Part shown: in pieces, positions 24,159-32,189 of the stretch
Layout of the letters: every line of letters starts with the position of its first letter
How positions within the stretch are numbered: the stretch's first letter is position 1
Assembly: GCF_008386695.1 (NCBI RefSeq)
Contig: NZ_VUOC01000002.1
Location: forward strand, 124,001 to 188,000
Direction of reading: 5' to 3'
Length of the DNA: 64,000 bases
Source: Chitinophaga agrisoli
GTDB lineage: Bacteria > Bacteroidota > Bacteroidia > Chitinophagales > Chitinophagaceae
Translations under genes and position numbers: made by a program
The notes under the pieces: model-generated
What the model saw: the letters and a program-made list of their open reading frames with translations, nothing else
Database searches by the model: none
What the model was told of the DNA's origin: nothing

Positions 24159-24818
24159 GTGAATATTATCGAAATTACCTTTTACACTATGACGGGGATC
24201 GAATGCTTGCTTTTGATCCCCTTCACTTTAAACTACGGATTGCTGAATAAAACCGGGAGATGGATCTATTTTTACCTCGTTTCCAGTGTTATTTACGCTA
24301 TTGGATCATTTATCTTCGCGAAATTGTTCCATAATAACCAGTGGTTTTCCAACATCATGCACCTTACCCAGTTTGTAATCCTATCCGTATATTACCATGA
24401 AACCATAAAGAACACCATCATCAAACGCCTTATAAAAGTGATATTGCTGCCGGCAGTAGCGCTTTTTTTACTCGACTTCCTTAAATTAGAAGGTGTATTC
24501 GCGTTCAATTCCATATTTGCTACCGTGCGTACCCTTATATTAATGATCTGCGGCATCCTGTTCTTTTTTCAGCTCCTCACGGATGAGGACCTGGTAAAAG
24601 AGTCCGTGTTTATCAATACATTACCTGATTTCTGGTTCAATGCCGGTCTTTTCGTGTACCTCTGCGGTTACTTCGTATTTTCCCTGGCCTTTAACCTTTT
24701 TCTCAGACACCCCCTGGGAAACCTTGATACCGTACAGGCGCTTACATTTATTGCCGGTATTATGGAACTGATCCTGTTTTATATTGGCCTTACGAAAGCT
24801 GAAAAACGACCCTCATGA
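24159..24818 (+). CDS. Seven-helix membrane protein, possible sensor partner
   Basis: A 219-residue integral membrane protein with seven hydrophobic segments and short loops; no catalytic motif and no recognised family. It starts at GTG 24159, with an ATG at 24189 as the alternative. Its last four bases overlap the start of the histidine kinase (ATGA), which indicates coupled translation and suggests a shared complex. Since the kinase has only one N-terminal membrane helix and no sensor domain, this protein is the best candidate for signal detection. Confidence 0.7.
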   Translation: MNIIEITFYTMTGIECLLLIPFTLNYGLLNKTGRWIYFYLVSSVIYAIGSFIFAKLFHNNQWFSNIMHLTQFVILSVYYHETIKNTIIKRLIKVILLPAVALFLLDFLKLEGVFAFNSIFATVRTLILMICGILFFFQLLTDEDLVKESVFINTLPDFWFNAGLFVYLCGYFVFSLAFNLFLRHPLGNLDTVQALTFIAGIMELILFYIGLTKAEKRPS

Positions 24819-25618
24819 ATTTTGTGGAAATTGTCATAATAGGTACCGTTGGTATGCTCTTGCTGGGCATACTGGTAGTAGTATTGGTCATTTTTCAACA
24901 AAAACAGGTGATCCAGCACAAACTGGTGCTGCGTGATAAAGACCTGCAGCTGCAACGGGAACGCCTGGTGGCCGTGCTGCAGGGCCAGGAACAGGAACGT
25001 AAACGCATTGCAGAAGACCTGCATGACGAAGTAGGCGCCCAGCTTTCCGTACTAAAGCTGAACCTGGGCCAGCTGCAGCAACACCTTAAGACCGGCAACG
25101 GCGAGGCTGAACGGCTCAAAGAGACCAAAGAATTCACCGATACCATCATCCAGCACCTCCGTTTTATATCCCAAAGCCTGCATCCCCAGGCCCTGGATAA
25201 TCTGGGTCTATGCCATGCGCTGGACTCTTTCTGCAGCCTGATGAATAAGAACAAACAGGTGCAGATCTCCTTCAGAAGCGGCAACAACCCCCAGCGCGTA
25301 GATCGCGAAAAAGCCCTGAACGTGTACCGCGTAGTACAGGAGCTCATGAATAACATCCTCAAACATGCCCATGCCTCCCAGGTCCTGATCACCTACCATA
25401 CCACCCCTGCCCTCCTCAGCATCGATGTGGAAGATGACGGCAATGGCAAGCTGCTGGCCGCCTTCGATGCATCCCGCAAAAAAACAGGCAGCCTCGGCCT
25501 GAAAAATATCGAAAGCCGCTTGAATATTATCGGCGGAAGTATCAAATTTGTGGAGCGGGCTCCTAAAGGAACAGTGGCGCAGATTAGGGTGGAGCATTAT
25601 CAACCGGGAGTGGAATAG
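24815..25618 (+). CDS. Histidine kinase, HisKA_3 type, without sensor domain
   Basis: A 267-residue kinase: one membrane helix (about 5-28), a coiled linker (30-60), the dimerisation/phosphoacceptor helix with H70 in RIAEDLHDEVGAQLS, and a HATPase domain with the N box ELMNNILKHAHA and the glycine motifs DDGNGK and SLGLKNIESRL. This is the NarX/DesK-like class that pairs with LuxR-type regulators. It has no extracellular or PAS domain, so input probably comes from the 7-TM protein encoded just before it. Confidence 0.93.
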   Translation: MNFVEIVIIGTVGMLLLGILVVVLVIFQQKQVIQHKLVLRDKDLQLQRERLVAVLQGQEQERKRIAEDLHDEVGAQLSVLKLNLGQLQQHLKTGNGEAERLKETKEFTDTIIQHLRFISQSLHPQALDNLGLCHALDSFCSLMNKNKQVQISFRSGNNPQRVDREKALNVYRVVQELMNNILKHAHASQVLITYHTTPALLSIDVEDDGNGKLLAAFDASRKKTGSLGLKNIESRLNIIGGSIKFVERAPKGTVAQIRVEHYQPGVE

Positions 25619-25671
25619 CCAGCTTGAGATATTAAAATATTGAGAGTTAAACGTTAAGAAAAAAAATCACT

Positions 25672-25679
25672 TAACTTTA
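25672..25679 (+). promoter_or_regulatory. Possible -7 box (TAACTTTA) before the response regulator
   Basis: One mismatch to TAnnTTTG, 35 bp before the response-regulator ATG, within the 95-bp gap after the kinase gene. It could allow separate expression of the regulator. No -33 element at the right distance. Confidence 0.3.
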
Positions 25680-25713
25680 CGGCCATTTACACTGTACACA
25701 ATTATTACTCCCT

Positions 25714-26388
25714 ATGGCGGATCAGATAAAAGTGGCAATTGCAGATGATCATAAGATCTTTCGCAGTGGTGTCATTAATACGCTCACCCCCTACGATAAT
25801 ATCAATGTGCTTTTTGAGGCAGAAGACGGGGAGCACCTGCTCAGGATCATGCAGGAGCAAGTGCCGGACGTAATATTGATGGACCTGAAAATGCCCAATA
25901 TGGACGGCATCCAGGCTACCATCCAGGTAAAGGAAAAGTACCCGGATATAAAGATCATCATCCTCACCATGTACGAGGATGACAACTTCATTGTACACCT
26001 GGTAGAGAACGGGGCCAACGCCTACCTGCTAAAGAACGCAGAGCCGGAAGAGATCTATGAGGCCATTTGCACTACCTATGAAAAAGGGTTCTATTTCAGC
26101 GAGAACGTAAACCTGGCCCTGCTCAAAAAAGTGCTGCATAAGAACAAACAGCAATTTAAGCCTACCTTTAAGAATAATAGCGCCAATACAGAACTGCAGC
26201 TGAACGACCGCGAAAAGGAAGTGTTGCAGCTGATATGCAACGAGTTCACCACCCAGGAGATCTCCGAAAAGATCTTCCTGAGCCCGCGCACTGTAGAAGG
26301 CATCCGCCAGAAGCTGCTGGAAAAGACCAGCGCTAAAAATACGGTAGGGCTGGTGATCTATGCTTTCCGTAACGGGCTGATAGAATAG
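25714..26388 (+). CDS. Response regulator, NarL/LuxR type
   Basis: A 224-residue DNA-binding response regulator. The receiver domain has the acidic pair DD (11-12), phosphoacceptor D57 (ILMDLKMP), T87 region (ILTMYED) and the conserved lysine in YLLKNA. The C-terminal LuxR-type HTH is at about 158-220 (LNDREKEVLQLI...SPRTVEGIRQKL). It is the obvious partner of the HisKA_3 kinase upstream. Targets could include its own operon, where a 20-bp palindrome lies at 23514-23533. Confidence 0.94.
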   Translation: MADQIKVAIADDHKIFRSGVINTLTPYDNINVLFEAEDGEHLLRIMQEQVPDVILMDLKMPNMDGIQATIQVKEKYPDIKIIILTMYEDDNFIVHLVENGANAYLLKNAEPEEIYEAICTTYEKGFYFSENVNLALLKKVLHKNKQQFKPTFKNNSANTELQLNDREKEVLQLICNEFTTQEISEKIFLSPRTVEGIRQKLLEKTSAKNTVGLVIYAFRNGLIE

Positions 26389-26428
26389 CGTTTCTACCTT
26401 TTCCTTTGAAATTTAAACCACCACTCAT

Positions 26429-27277
26429 ATGAGAAAAATCCGTTTCCATTTTGCTGTAGCAGCATTAGCATTTATGTGCGCTACCCAGGGCGTTAATGCC
26501 CAGGGCCTTAAATTACCGGCCCCCAGCCCCGGCGCTACCATTAAACAGGACTTTGCCCTTTCTTCCGTGGAAGTAAATTACTCCCGCCCGGCTGTAAAAG
26601 GCAGGAACATCATGGGCGACCTGGTGCCTTATGGTAAAGTATGGAGAACCGGTGCTAACGGCGCTACCACCATCACTTTTGGCGAAGATGTAAAATTTGG
26701 CGGCACACCTGTAAAAGCCGGTAAATACGGCCTGCTCACTATCCCCGCACAAAGCGAGTGGACAGTGATCCTCACCAAAGACCTGAATGTAACCAGCCCC
26801 GCTGCCTACAAACCGGAAAACGACGTGGTACGCGTAAAAGCATCCGCCATGTCAGATCTGCCCTTCAGCGTGGAAAGTTTTATGATCTCCTTTGACCAGG
26901 TGCTGCCTACTTCCATGACCATGATGCTCATCTGGGATAAAACCGTTGTACCGGTAGAGATCACCGCTGATATCGATGGCAAGGTGATGAACCAGATCGA
27001 CGAAGCTATGAAAGGCGATAAAAAGCCTTACTTCGCTGCTGCCTCTTATTACTATGAGAACGGCAAAGATCTGAAGAAAGCCCAGGAATGGGTGGACGCT
27101 GCCGTTAAGGAAAATCCTAAGGCGTTTTACATGGTGCACCTGAAAGCCAAGATCCTGGCAAAAGCCGGCGACAAAGCAGGTGCAAAAGCTGCTGCTCAAC
27201 AATCCATCGAACTGGCAAAAGAAGCTAAGAACGATGATTATGTAGCGCTGAATAATAAGCTGATAGCCGGCTTATAA
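26429..27277 (+). CDS. DUF2911 protein, exported
   Basis: A 282-residue protein with a signal peptide (1-24, ending VNAQ). The DUF2911 domain spans about 28-175 and contains the family stretches VEVNYSRPAVKGR and PYGKVWRTGANGATTI. A C-terminal helical region (about 195-280) resembles TPR repeats (FYMVHLKAKILAKAGDKAGA). The function of the family is unknown; it is common in Bacteroidota and secreted to the periplasm. The gene is 40 bp after the response regulator and ends with a strong terminator, so it may be read with the signalling genes. Confidence 0.88.
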   Translation: MRKIRFHFAVAALAFMCATQGVNAQGLKLPAPSPGATIKQDFALSSVEVNYSRPAVKGRNIMGDLVPYGKVWRTGANGATTITFGEDVKFGGTPVKAGKYGLLTIPAQSEWTVILTKDLNVTSPAAYKPENDVVRVKASAMSDLPFSVESFMISFDQVLPTSMTMMLIWDKTVVPVEITADIDGKVMNQIDEAMKGDKKPYFAAASYYYENGKDLKKAQEWVDAAVKENPKAFYMVHLKAKILAKAGDKAGAKAAAQQSIELAKEAKNDDYVALNNKLIAGL

Positions 27278-27294
27278 GCGATATTATTAGAGGA

Positions 27295-27327
27295 GGGCCG
27301 GCCGGTACATACCAGCCGGCCCTTTTT
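27295..27327 (+). terminator. Strong intrinsic terminator
   Basis: GGGCCGGC (27295-27302) pairs with GCCGGCCC (27315-27322), followed by five T. It separates the signalling/DUF2911 genes from the following three-gene module. Confidence 0.9.
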
Positions 27328-27371
27328 ATTTTAATGCCTTACTCCACCCTCCAGATCAGGTATTTATACGC

Positions 27372-27403
27372 TTGTCTTCTATATCCGCCGCCCCTTAACT
27401 TTG
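27372..27403 (+). promoter_or_regulatory. Promoter candidate of the 27.5-30.2 kb module
   Basis: TTG at 27372-27374, a 21-bp spacer and TAACTTTG at 27396-27403, which matches the Bacteroidota consensus. The transcript would start about 75 nt before the ATG at 27484. Confidence 0.6.
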
Positions 27404-27483
27404 TATACCCCTGAATGATTAAGCACGAGAAGCAATTGTTTGTATAACAGATCTTTTATTACACCCCAAAAATTAACTGCATT

Positions 27484-29613
27484 ATGCCATCTACCCCAAA
27501 ACTAAAGGCGGCCAGCACTGTAGAAGCGGCCGACCTGCGGAGCAAACAGCAGATCCTGTTGCTCAAAAATCCTAATTATTTTGGTATACAGGACAAAGAA
27601 AGCCCGTTCAACCAGCTGTTTAAGCCGGAACTGGAGATCTTGTATAACACCCAGTATGAAGAAGTGACCTGCGTAAGCTACAAGCCTGATGTGCAGCGCC
27701 TTAGCGCCATTGTTAAGATCAAACAGGGCGCCGGCTACAATGGCGGCCCGTGTACACCCGGCAGTAAAGAGTACGTAAGGTTTTATGTAAGCTATGACAA
27801 CGGCGCCTCCTGGGAAGATGAAGGCGTGGTGGACTTTAACATCCACGATTTTGGCTCCGCAGACGATCTCTGTTATGAAGTATTCACCAGTTTTGTCCCC
27901 AAGAAACGCAGTTGCTGCGATAAGAAACCCGTGCTGCCCCTGGCCCGCGCCATACTATCCTGGAACCAGGTACCCCCGGCCGGTTCCCCTTTCTGGATTC
28001 CCATCTGGGGTAATGTGCTCGACGCGCACATACAGGCCGCTCCCCGCACCGGCATCATTTGCCTGCTGGATGATATCCTGGTAGATGTAGGCGTAAAGCT
28101 GGATGAAAAACAGATCGACCTTATAGAGAAAGCCCTGCCCCCGCTGGACTTTGCCGTTACCGCCAAAGAGAACTACTCCCTGGCGGAAATAGCCAAACTA
28201 TACGGCAAAGACATTGAGCCGCATCGTAAAGGTTTCGGTTTTGTAAGTAATGCCCTGTTCACCAAAGCGGCCATCAGCGTAGAGCAATACCAGGCACTGA
28301 AGCAATATGAGCTGAACCTGGATGAGATCATCGCCGCGCTGCAACAGCTGCAGTTTAATACCACCTATGAGGAAGTAACCTGCGTAGGCCTTAACCGTGA
28401 ATCTGACACCCTGAACGCCGCCATCCATATCAAACGGAATGCAGGCTACTCCGGCAATCTTTGCTCCAAAGGCTCCAAAGAATACCTGGCCTATTATATG
28501 GACTTTGGCGGCGGCTGGGTATATATGGGTACTTCTTCCGTTACCGTGCATGATATCCCCCTGCCGGAAGGCGGCCTGTGGTACAATGCGCCCCTGAAGA
28601 TAGTGCTGGATAAATACCAGAAGGAATGGTGCCAGACCGGCAAAGCCCGCGTACGCGTGATACTGTCCTGGAACCAGCTGCCTCCAGTCGATCCCAACTG
28701 GGTAGCGCCCTGGGGCGACCGCGAAGAATGTAACGTAGAGATCAAACCTCTGCCGGACGGCGTAAACCCTGGCCAGCTGAAACCCTTTATTGAGCTGCTG
28801 GGCGGTATGCCGGTAGACCTGATCAGCAATGCCACCGGCGAAGCCAATGGCCTGCATACCCTGGGCTTTACTGCCGTAGAAAGCCCGTTTGGCGGCAACA
28901 CTACCGTGCGTGGCCGCTTCTTTAACCAGAATACACACAGCTTCCGCTACCGCATCCGCGTGATAGAACCCGGACTGGCAGAACATTCCGTAATGAGTAA
29001 GGTGTTCATAAAAACAGATACTTTTGGCGTTATCTCCCCGCTTATCACGCTTACCCCGGACGCCAATGGCTGGATGCCTTATCACGCCAACCCGGCTTCC
29101 AATACATTTATCGTAGACGATCTGTTTGGCGCCTTTGTGCCTTCGCAGAATGGCCTGCACTATATCCGTATTGAGCTGGAGGATCTTACCCTGGGCGGCG
29201 TATTCTATAGCAGCCAGTGGGTAACCTTCCGTGCAGATGTAAACGCCCCGGATGTGGATGTGACCATTACCACCGGCGGTGGCGATTGCGGCGATTTCCC
29301 GCCGGGCACCAGCATTTCCGGCACCTATCATATGCTGGATAGTGATAGTAAGGCCATGAGCCTGATGATCACCCCTGCGGCAGCCGGTACCTCCTTTACC
29401 ATAGACGGGTTGCCCACGGCCTCCCTGGCTTATGACAGCGTGGTGTTCCCATTGCCCAATGCCGGCAAGTCTGGCACATGGACACTGGCCACCTCCGCCA
29501 CCACCCCGCCATGCGGCTATAATATCTGGATCACCGGAACAGACAGGACCATTGTAGGCAGCAGCCAGTACGGCTACATCAGCCAAATGCCAAAAGGCTT
29601 CTGTTTAGGATAA
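27484..29613 (+). CDS. Uncharacterised 709-residue protein with a duplicated Cys-containing domain
   Basis: I do not recognise a named family. The protein has no signal peptide; a short N-terminal part contains LLLKNPNYFG (25-34). Two repeats follow, about 53-184 and 290-420. Each starts YEEVTCV (C63, C300), continues with GY(N/S)G..C..GSKEY (C90, C327), has a further Cys before a basic stretch, and ends ILSWNQ(V/L)PP with a tryptophan-rich PxWG segment. Residues 430-709 look like beta-sandwich modules and end with FCLG. Conserved Cys positions suggest metal binding or disulfides. The DUF1360 gene follows after 12 bp and an 82-residue gene after that, making a compact operon with its own promoter candidate. 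Confidence 0.75.
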   Translation: MPSTPKLKAASTVEAADLRSKQQILLLKNPNYFGIQDKESPFNQLFKPELEILYNTQYEEVTCVSYKPDVQRLSAIVKIKQGAGYNGGPCTPGSKEYVRFYVSYDNGASWEDEGVVDFNIHDFGSADDLCYEVFTSFVPKKRSCCDKKPVLPLARAILSWNQVPPAGSPFWIPIWGNVLDAHIQAAPRTGIICLLDDILVDVGVKLDEKQIDLIEKALPPLDFAVTAKENYSLAEIAKLYGKDIEPHRKGFGFVSNALFTKAAISVEQYQALKQYELNLDEIIAALQQLQFNTTYEEVTCVGLNRESDTLNAAIHIKRNAGYSGNLCSKGSKEYLAYYMDFGGGWVYMGTSSVTVHDIPLPEGGLWYNAPLKIVLDKYQKEWCQTGKARVRVILSWNQLPPVDPNWVAPWGDREECNVEIKPLPDGVNPGQLKPFIELLGGMPVDLISNATGEANGLHTLGFTAVESPFGGNTTVRGRFFNQNTHSFRYRIRVIEPGLAEHSVMSKVFIKTDTFGVISPLITLTPDANGWMPYHANPASNTFIVDDLFGAFVPSQNGLHYIRIELEDLTLGGVFYSSQWVTFRADVNAPDVDVTITTGGGDCGDFPPGTSISGTYHMLDSDSKAMSLMITPAAAGTSFTIDGLPTASLAYDSVVFPLPNAGKSGTWTLATSATTPPCGYNIWITGTDRTIVGSSQYGYISQMPKGFCLG

Positions 29614-29625
29614 GTACAAAAGCTT

Positions 29626-29916
29626 ATGCATAACTACGCTTTCATATTATGTATACTGGCCACCTGGCGCATTACCCATCTCTTGCAGGCGGAAGACGGT
29701 CCCTTTGACCTTGTCTTCCACCTGCGTAAAACAGCAGGAGCAGGTTTCTTCGGAGACCTGCTCGACTGTTTTTATTGCCTCAGCATATGGATAGCCCTGC
29801 CTTTTGCGCTATGGCTGGGCCTTAGCTGGCAGGAAAAACTATTGCTGTGGCCCGCCCTTTCCGGCGCGGCCATTCTGCTGGAGCGATTAACGGCAAAAAG
29901 AATGGACAATCACTAA
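29626..29916 (+). CDS. DUF1360-like membrane protein
   Basis: A 96-residue membrane protein with three hydrophobic segments (about 3-19, 52-68, 71-88). It has the DUF1360 hallmarks: an N-terminal TWRITHLL stretch with a conserved Arg in the membrane, an acidic/aromatic loop ([12 protein letters not shown]), and the motif [11 protein letters not shown], where C48 and C51 form a CxxC at the membrane face. The family is known from sporulation-associated YjcA of Bacillus but has no biochemical role assigned. It is tightly spaced between the 709-residue protein and the 82-residue protein. Confidence 0.7.
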   Translation: MHNYAFILCILATWRITHLLQAEDGPFDLVFHLRKTAGAGFFGDLLDCFYCLSIWIALPFALWLGLSWQEKLLLWPALSGAAILLERLTAKRMDNH

Positions 29917-29927
29917 AAACTAAACGT

Positions 29928-30176
29928 ATGTGTTGCGGAAAAAAAAGGGCCTTACTGGCTTCACAAACAACGGGCATGGCCCAACGGAGTAATGCTGAAA
30001 CAATGGAAACGGATGTACTGGCCTTCCGGTACACCGGCAATACCGCCCTTACCACGGTAGGCAGCGCCACCGGCAGGGTATACCGCTTCCCGGTAAAAGG
30101 CGCCGTGCAGCTGGTGCACAGCACAGATGCGGTAAGCCTGTACGAAGTGCCGAACCTGGTACTGATCGCAGATTAA
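29928..30176 (+). CDS. Small protein with N-terminal CC pair
   Basis: An 82-residue protein starting MCCGKKRA at ATG 29928, 11 bp after the DUF1360 stop; an earlier in-frame ATG would lie inside that gene. The C-terminal 50 residues form a compact pattern, FRYTGNTALTTVGSATGRVYRFPVKG, ending in VPNLVLIAD. I remember similar small sequences in phage-related and myxobacterial genomes, but no function. It is the third member of the module that begins at 27484, and the convergent symporter gene ends 4 bp beyond it. Confidence 0.7.
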   Translation: MCCGKKRALLASQTTGMAQRSNAETMETDVLAFRYTGNTALTTVGSATGRVYRFPVKGAVQLVHSTDAVSLYEVPNLVLIAD

Positions 30177-30180
30177 CGGC

Positions 30181-31869
30181 TCATGCCCGCTTGCGGCAGA
30201 ACAGGTGTATCACCAACGCCAACACCACTACGATGATACAGCCTATGGCATTCAGCCACAGGAAGGAGACTACATTCCATTTATAGATGGTGATCACCAG
30301 CACCTCTCCTATAATAGCGGCCCAGAAAGTAGCCGTGCCATTCACTGCTTTGATATAGAAAGCGATCATGAAAATACCAAGTATCACTCCATAAAACAGG
30401 GACCCTAATACATTCACGGCTTCTATCAGGCTGCCCAGCTCACTGGCAAACTGCGCCACCACTATGCAGAAAATGCCCCAGATCAGGGTCCACCAACGGG
30501 ATATGCGCAGGTAATGCTCTTCCGAATCTTCTTTATTCACCAGCCGTTTATAGATGTCCACTACGGTGGTGGATGCCAGCGAGTTCAATGCCGCCGCCAC
30601 GCTGCCCCAGGAGGCCAGGAAGATAATAGCGATCAACAGTCCTACCAGCCCTTTAGGCAGGTTATGCACCACAAAATGCAGGAAGATATAGTTGGTATCA
30701 TTATCGTCCGCCGCGGGATCCGCTTCCTTGATCACTTTCACCGCCTGTGCCCGCACGCCATTGGCCGTAGCCTCCGTGGTTTGCAGCGCCGTTTGCGCCT
30801 GGCGTACCGCCCCCTCATCTTTGGCGGCCAACGCATCAGCCAGGGTCTTTACCTGTGTTTGTTTGGTGGCAGACAACTGGTCATATTGCTGCTCCAACGC
30901 CCTTAAAGCAGGCCCCTGCTCTGTTTTGTGCACCTTATTCAACTGCGCCTCATTAAAGAAGATGGGTGAACGGAAATACAGGTAAAACACAAATACCAGC
31001 GCTCCTATCAGCAGGATCAGGAACTGCATGGGCACCTTTACCAGGCCATTCATCAACAGTCCCAGGCGGCTTTCTGTAACGGAGCGCGCCGTAAGATAAC
31101 GCCCCACCTGCGACTGGTCTGTACCAAAATAGGACAAGGCCAGGAAAAAGCCCCCTATCAAACCGCTCCAGATATTATACCGGTCCTTCCAGTCAAAGCT
31201 GGTCACGATCACATTTAGCCGGTCCATCTTACCTGCTACATGCAGCGCATCGCTAAAACCTATGTTATCAGGCAACAGGTGCACCACCATCCAACCGGCC
31301 AGGAACATGCCCGTAAACACCACCGCCAACTGCAGGGTTTGCGTATAGCTAACCGCTTTGGTACCGCCGGACATGGTATAGATGATCAGCAAGCCGCCCA
31401 TCACCACATTGGTCCAGTAAATATTCCAGCCCAGCAGGCTGCTGAGGATAATAGATGGCGCATAGATGCTGATACCCGTAGAAAGGCCGCGCTGTACCAG
31501 GAACAGTGCAGAGGTAAGGGTGCGGGTCTTCAGGTCAAACCGCTGTTCCAGGAACTCGTAGGCAGTAAACACCTTTAGCTTGTGAAAGATGGGCACAAAA
31601 GTGATGCACAGCACCACCATGGCCAGCGGCAGCCCAAAATAATATTGTACAAACCGCATCCCGTCCGTATAGGCCTGGCCGGGGGCGGAAATAAACGTAA
31701 TAGCGCTGGCCTGTGTGCCAATGATAGACAGCAGCACAACGAACCAGGGCATTGACTGATTGCCCAGGAAATAGCCGTCTATATTCTGCTGGCCGCGGCT
31801 TCTCCATATGCCATACAGGATAATTACGGTTAAGGTGATGGATAATACGATCCAATCCAGGACACTCAT
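30181..31869 (-). CDS. Sodium/solute symporter (SSS family)
   Basis: A 562-residue transporter of the SSS family (LeuT fold, 13 or so helices), beginning MSVLDWIVLS with the typical SRGQQNIDGYFLGNQSMPW and GTQASAITFISAPGQAY signatures. The substrate is unknown. Between two membrane helices (about residues 320-405) it has an unusual charged, Ala/Gln-rich insert predicted as coiled coil, absent from short SSS proteins. The ATG at 31869 overlaps the stop of a 38-residue membrane protein gene (ATGA), so that upstream start codons at 31950 are rejected. It ends an operon that begins with a PIG-L deacetylase. Confidence 0.92.
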   Translation of the reverse strand: MSVLDWIVLSITLTVIILYGIWRSRGQQNIDGYFLGNQSMPWFVVLLSIIGTQASAITFISAPGQAYTDGMRFVQYYFGLPLAMVVLCITFVPIFHKLKVFTAYEFLEQRFDLKTRTLTSALFLVQRGLSTGISIYAPSIILSSLLGWNIYWTNVVMGGLLIIYTMSGGTKAVSYTQTLQLAVVFTGMFLAGWMVVHLLPDNIGFSDALHVAGKMDRLNVIVTSFDWKDRYNIWSGLIGGFFLALSYFGTDQSQVGRYLTARSVTESRLGLLMNGLVKVPMQFLILLIGALVFVFYLYFRSPIFFNEAQLNKVHKTEQGPALRALEQQYDQLSATKQTQVKTLADALAAKDEGAVRQAQTALQTTEATANGVRAQAVKVIKEADPAADDNDTNYIFLHFVVHNLPKGLVGLLIAIIFLASWGSVAAALNSLASTTVVDIYKRLVNKEDSEEHYLRISRWWTLIWGIFCIVVAQFASELGSLIEAVNVLGSLFYGVILGIFMIAFYIKAVNGTATFWAAIIGEVLVITIYKWNVVSFLWLNAIGCIIVVVLALVIHLFCRKRA

Positions 31870-31982
31870 GAGAATGTTTTGGTGAATAAATAAAATAAGA
31901 TGATCAGCACGGCCAGAAAGCCAATTACAAACAGGTACCACATCCACCACGCAGGGAAGAGCGGCGGCTTTTCATTTTGCAT
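31866..31982 (-). CDS. 38-residue membrane protein coupled to the symporter
   Basis: A 39-codon frame encoding MQNEKPPLFPAWWMWYLFVI then a hydrophobic helix and TKTFS. A polar N-terminus, a Pro-Trp-Trp turn and one membrane helix are visible. The stop overlaps the symporter start as ATGA, which is strong evidence of translation. Small single-helix subunits are known for some SSS transporters (DUF4212 type); this one is much shorter and has no assigned family. Confidence 0.65.
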   Translation of the reverse strand: MQNEKPPLFPAWWMWYLFVIGFLAVLIILFYLFTKTFS

Positions 31983-32015
31983 AAGCCGGAATTACAGGAT
32001 TCAAATGTTCATTAT

Positions 32016-32177
32016 CTATCGCCTTCTTATCATAGAACCGCCCAGCAGCCCCAGGCCCAATCCTATCAGCAGGCCTATCTGCACCCGCTTGATAGCGATG
32101 CCGATGATCAGCCCTATCGCTATACACAGGCCGGCTGCAATATTTAACCGGTCACGTTTAGGTTCTTGTTTACTCAT
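32016..32177 (-). CDS. 53-residue membrane protein
   Basis: A 54-codon frame beginning MSKQEPKRDRLNIAAGLCIA, with two Gly-rich hydrophobic helices and a basic end GGSMIRRR. It lies 12 bp after the PIG-L stop and 33 bp before the 38-residue gene, all in one direction, so it is probably translated in the same operon. The hairpin topology with Arg at both ends would put both termini in the cytoplasm. The function is unknown. Confidence 0.6.
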   Translation of the reverse strand: MSKQEPKRDRLNIAAGLCIAIGLIIGIAIKRVQIGLLIGLGLGLLGGSMIRRR

Positions 32178-32189
32178 AATGCTACCCTA

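Noticed and set aside
28198-29586. 462-codon open frame on the minus strand opposite the 709-residue protein gene
   Set aside because: It is antisense to a gene with clear repeats and operon context; its translation is Gly/Ala/His-rich without domain pattern, and the frame stays open because of the codon bias of the real gene.
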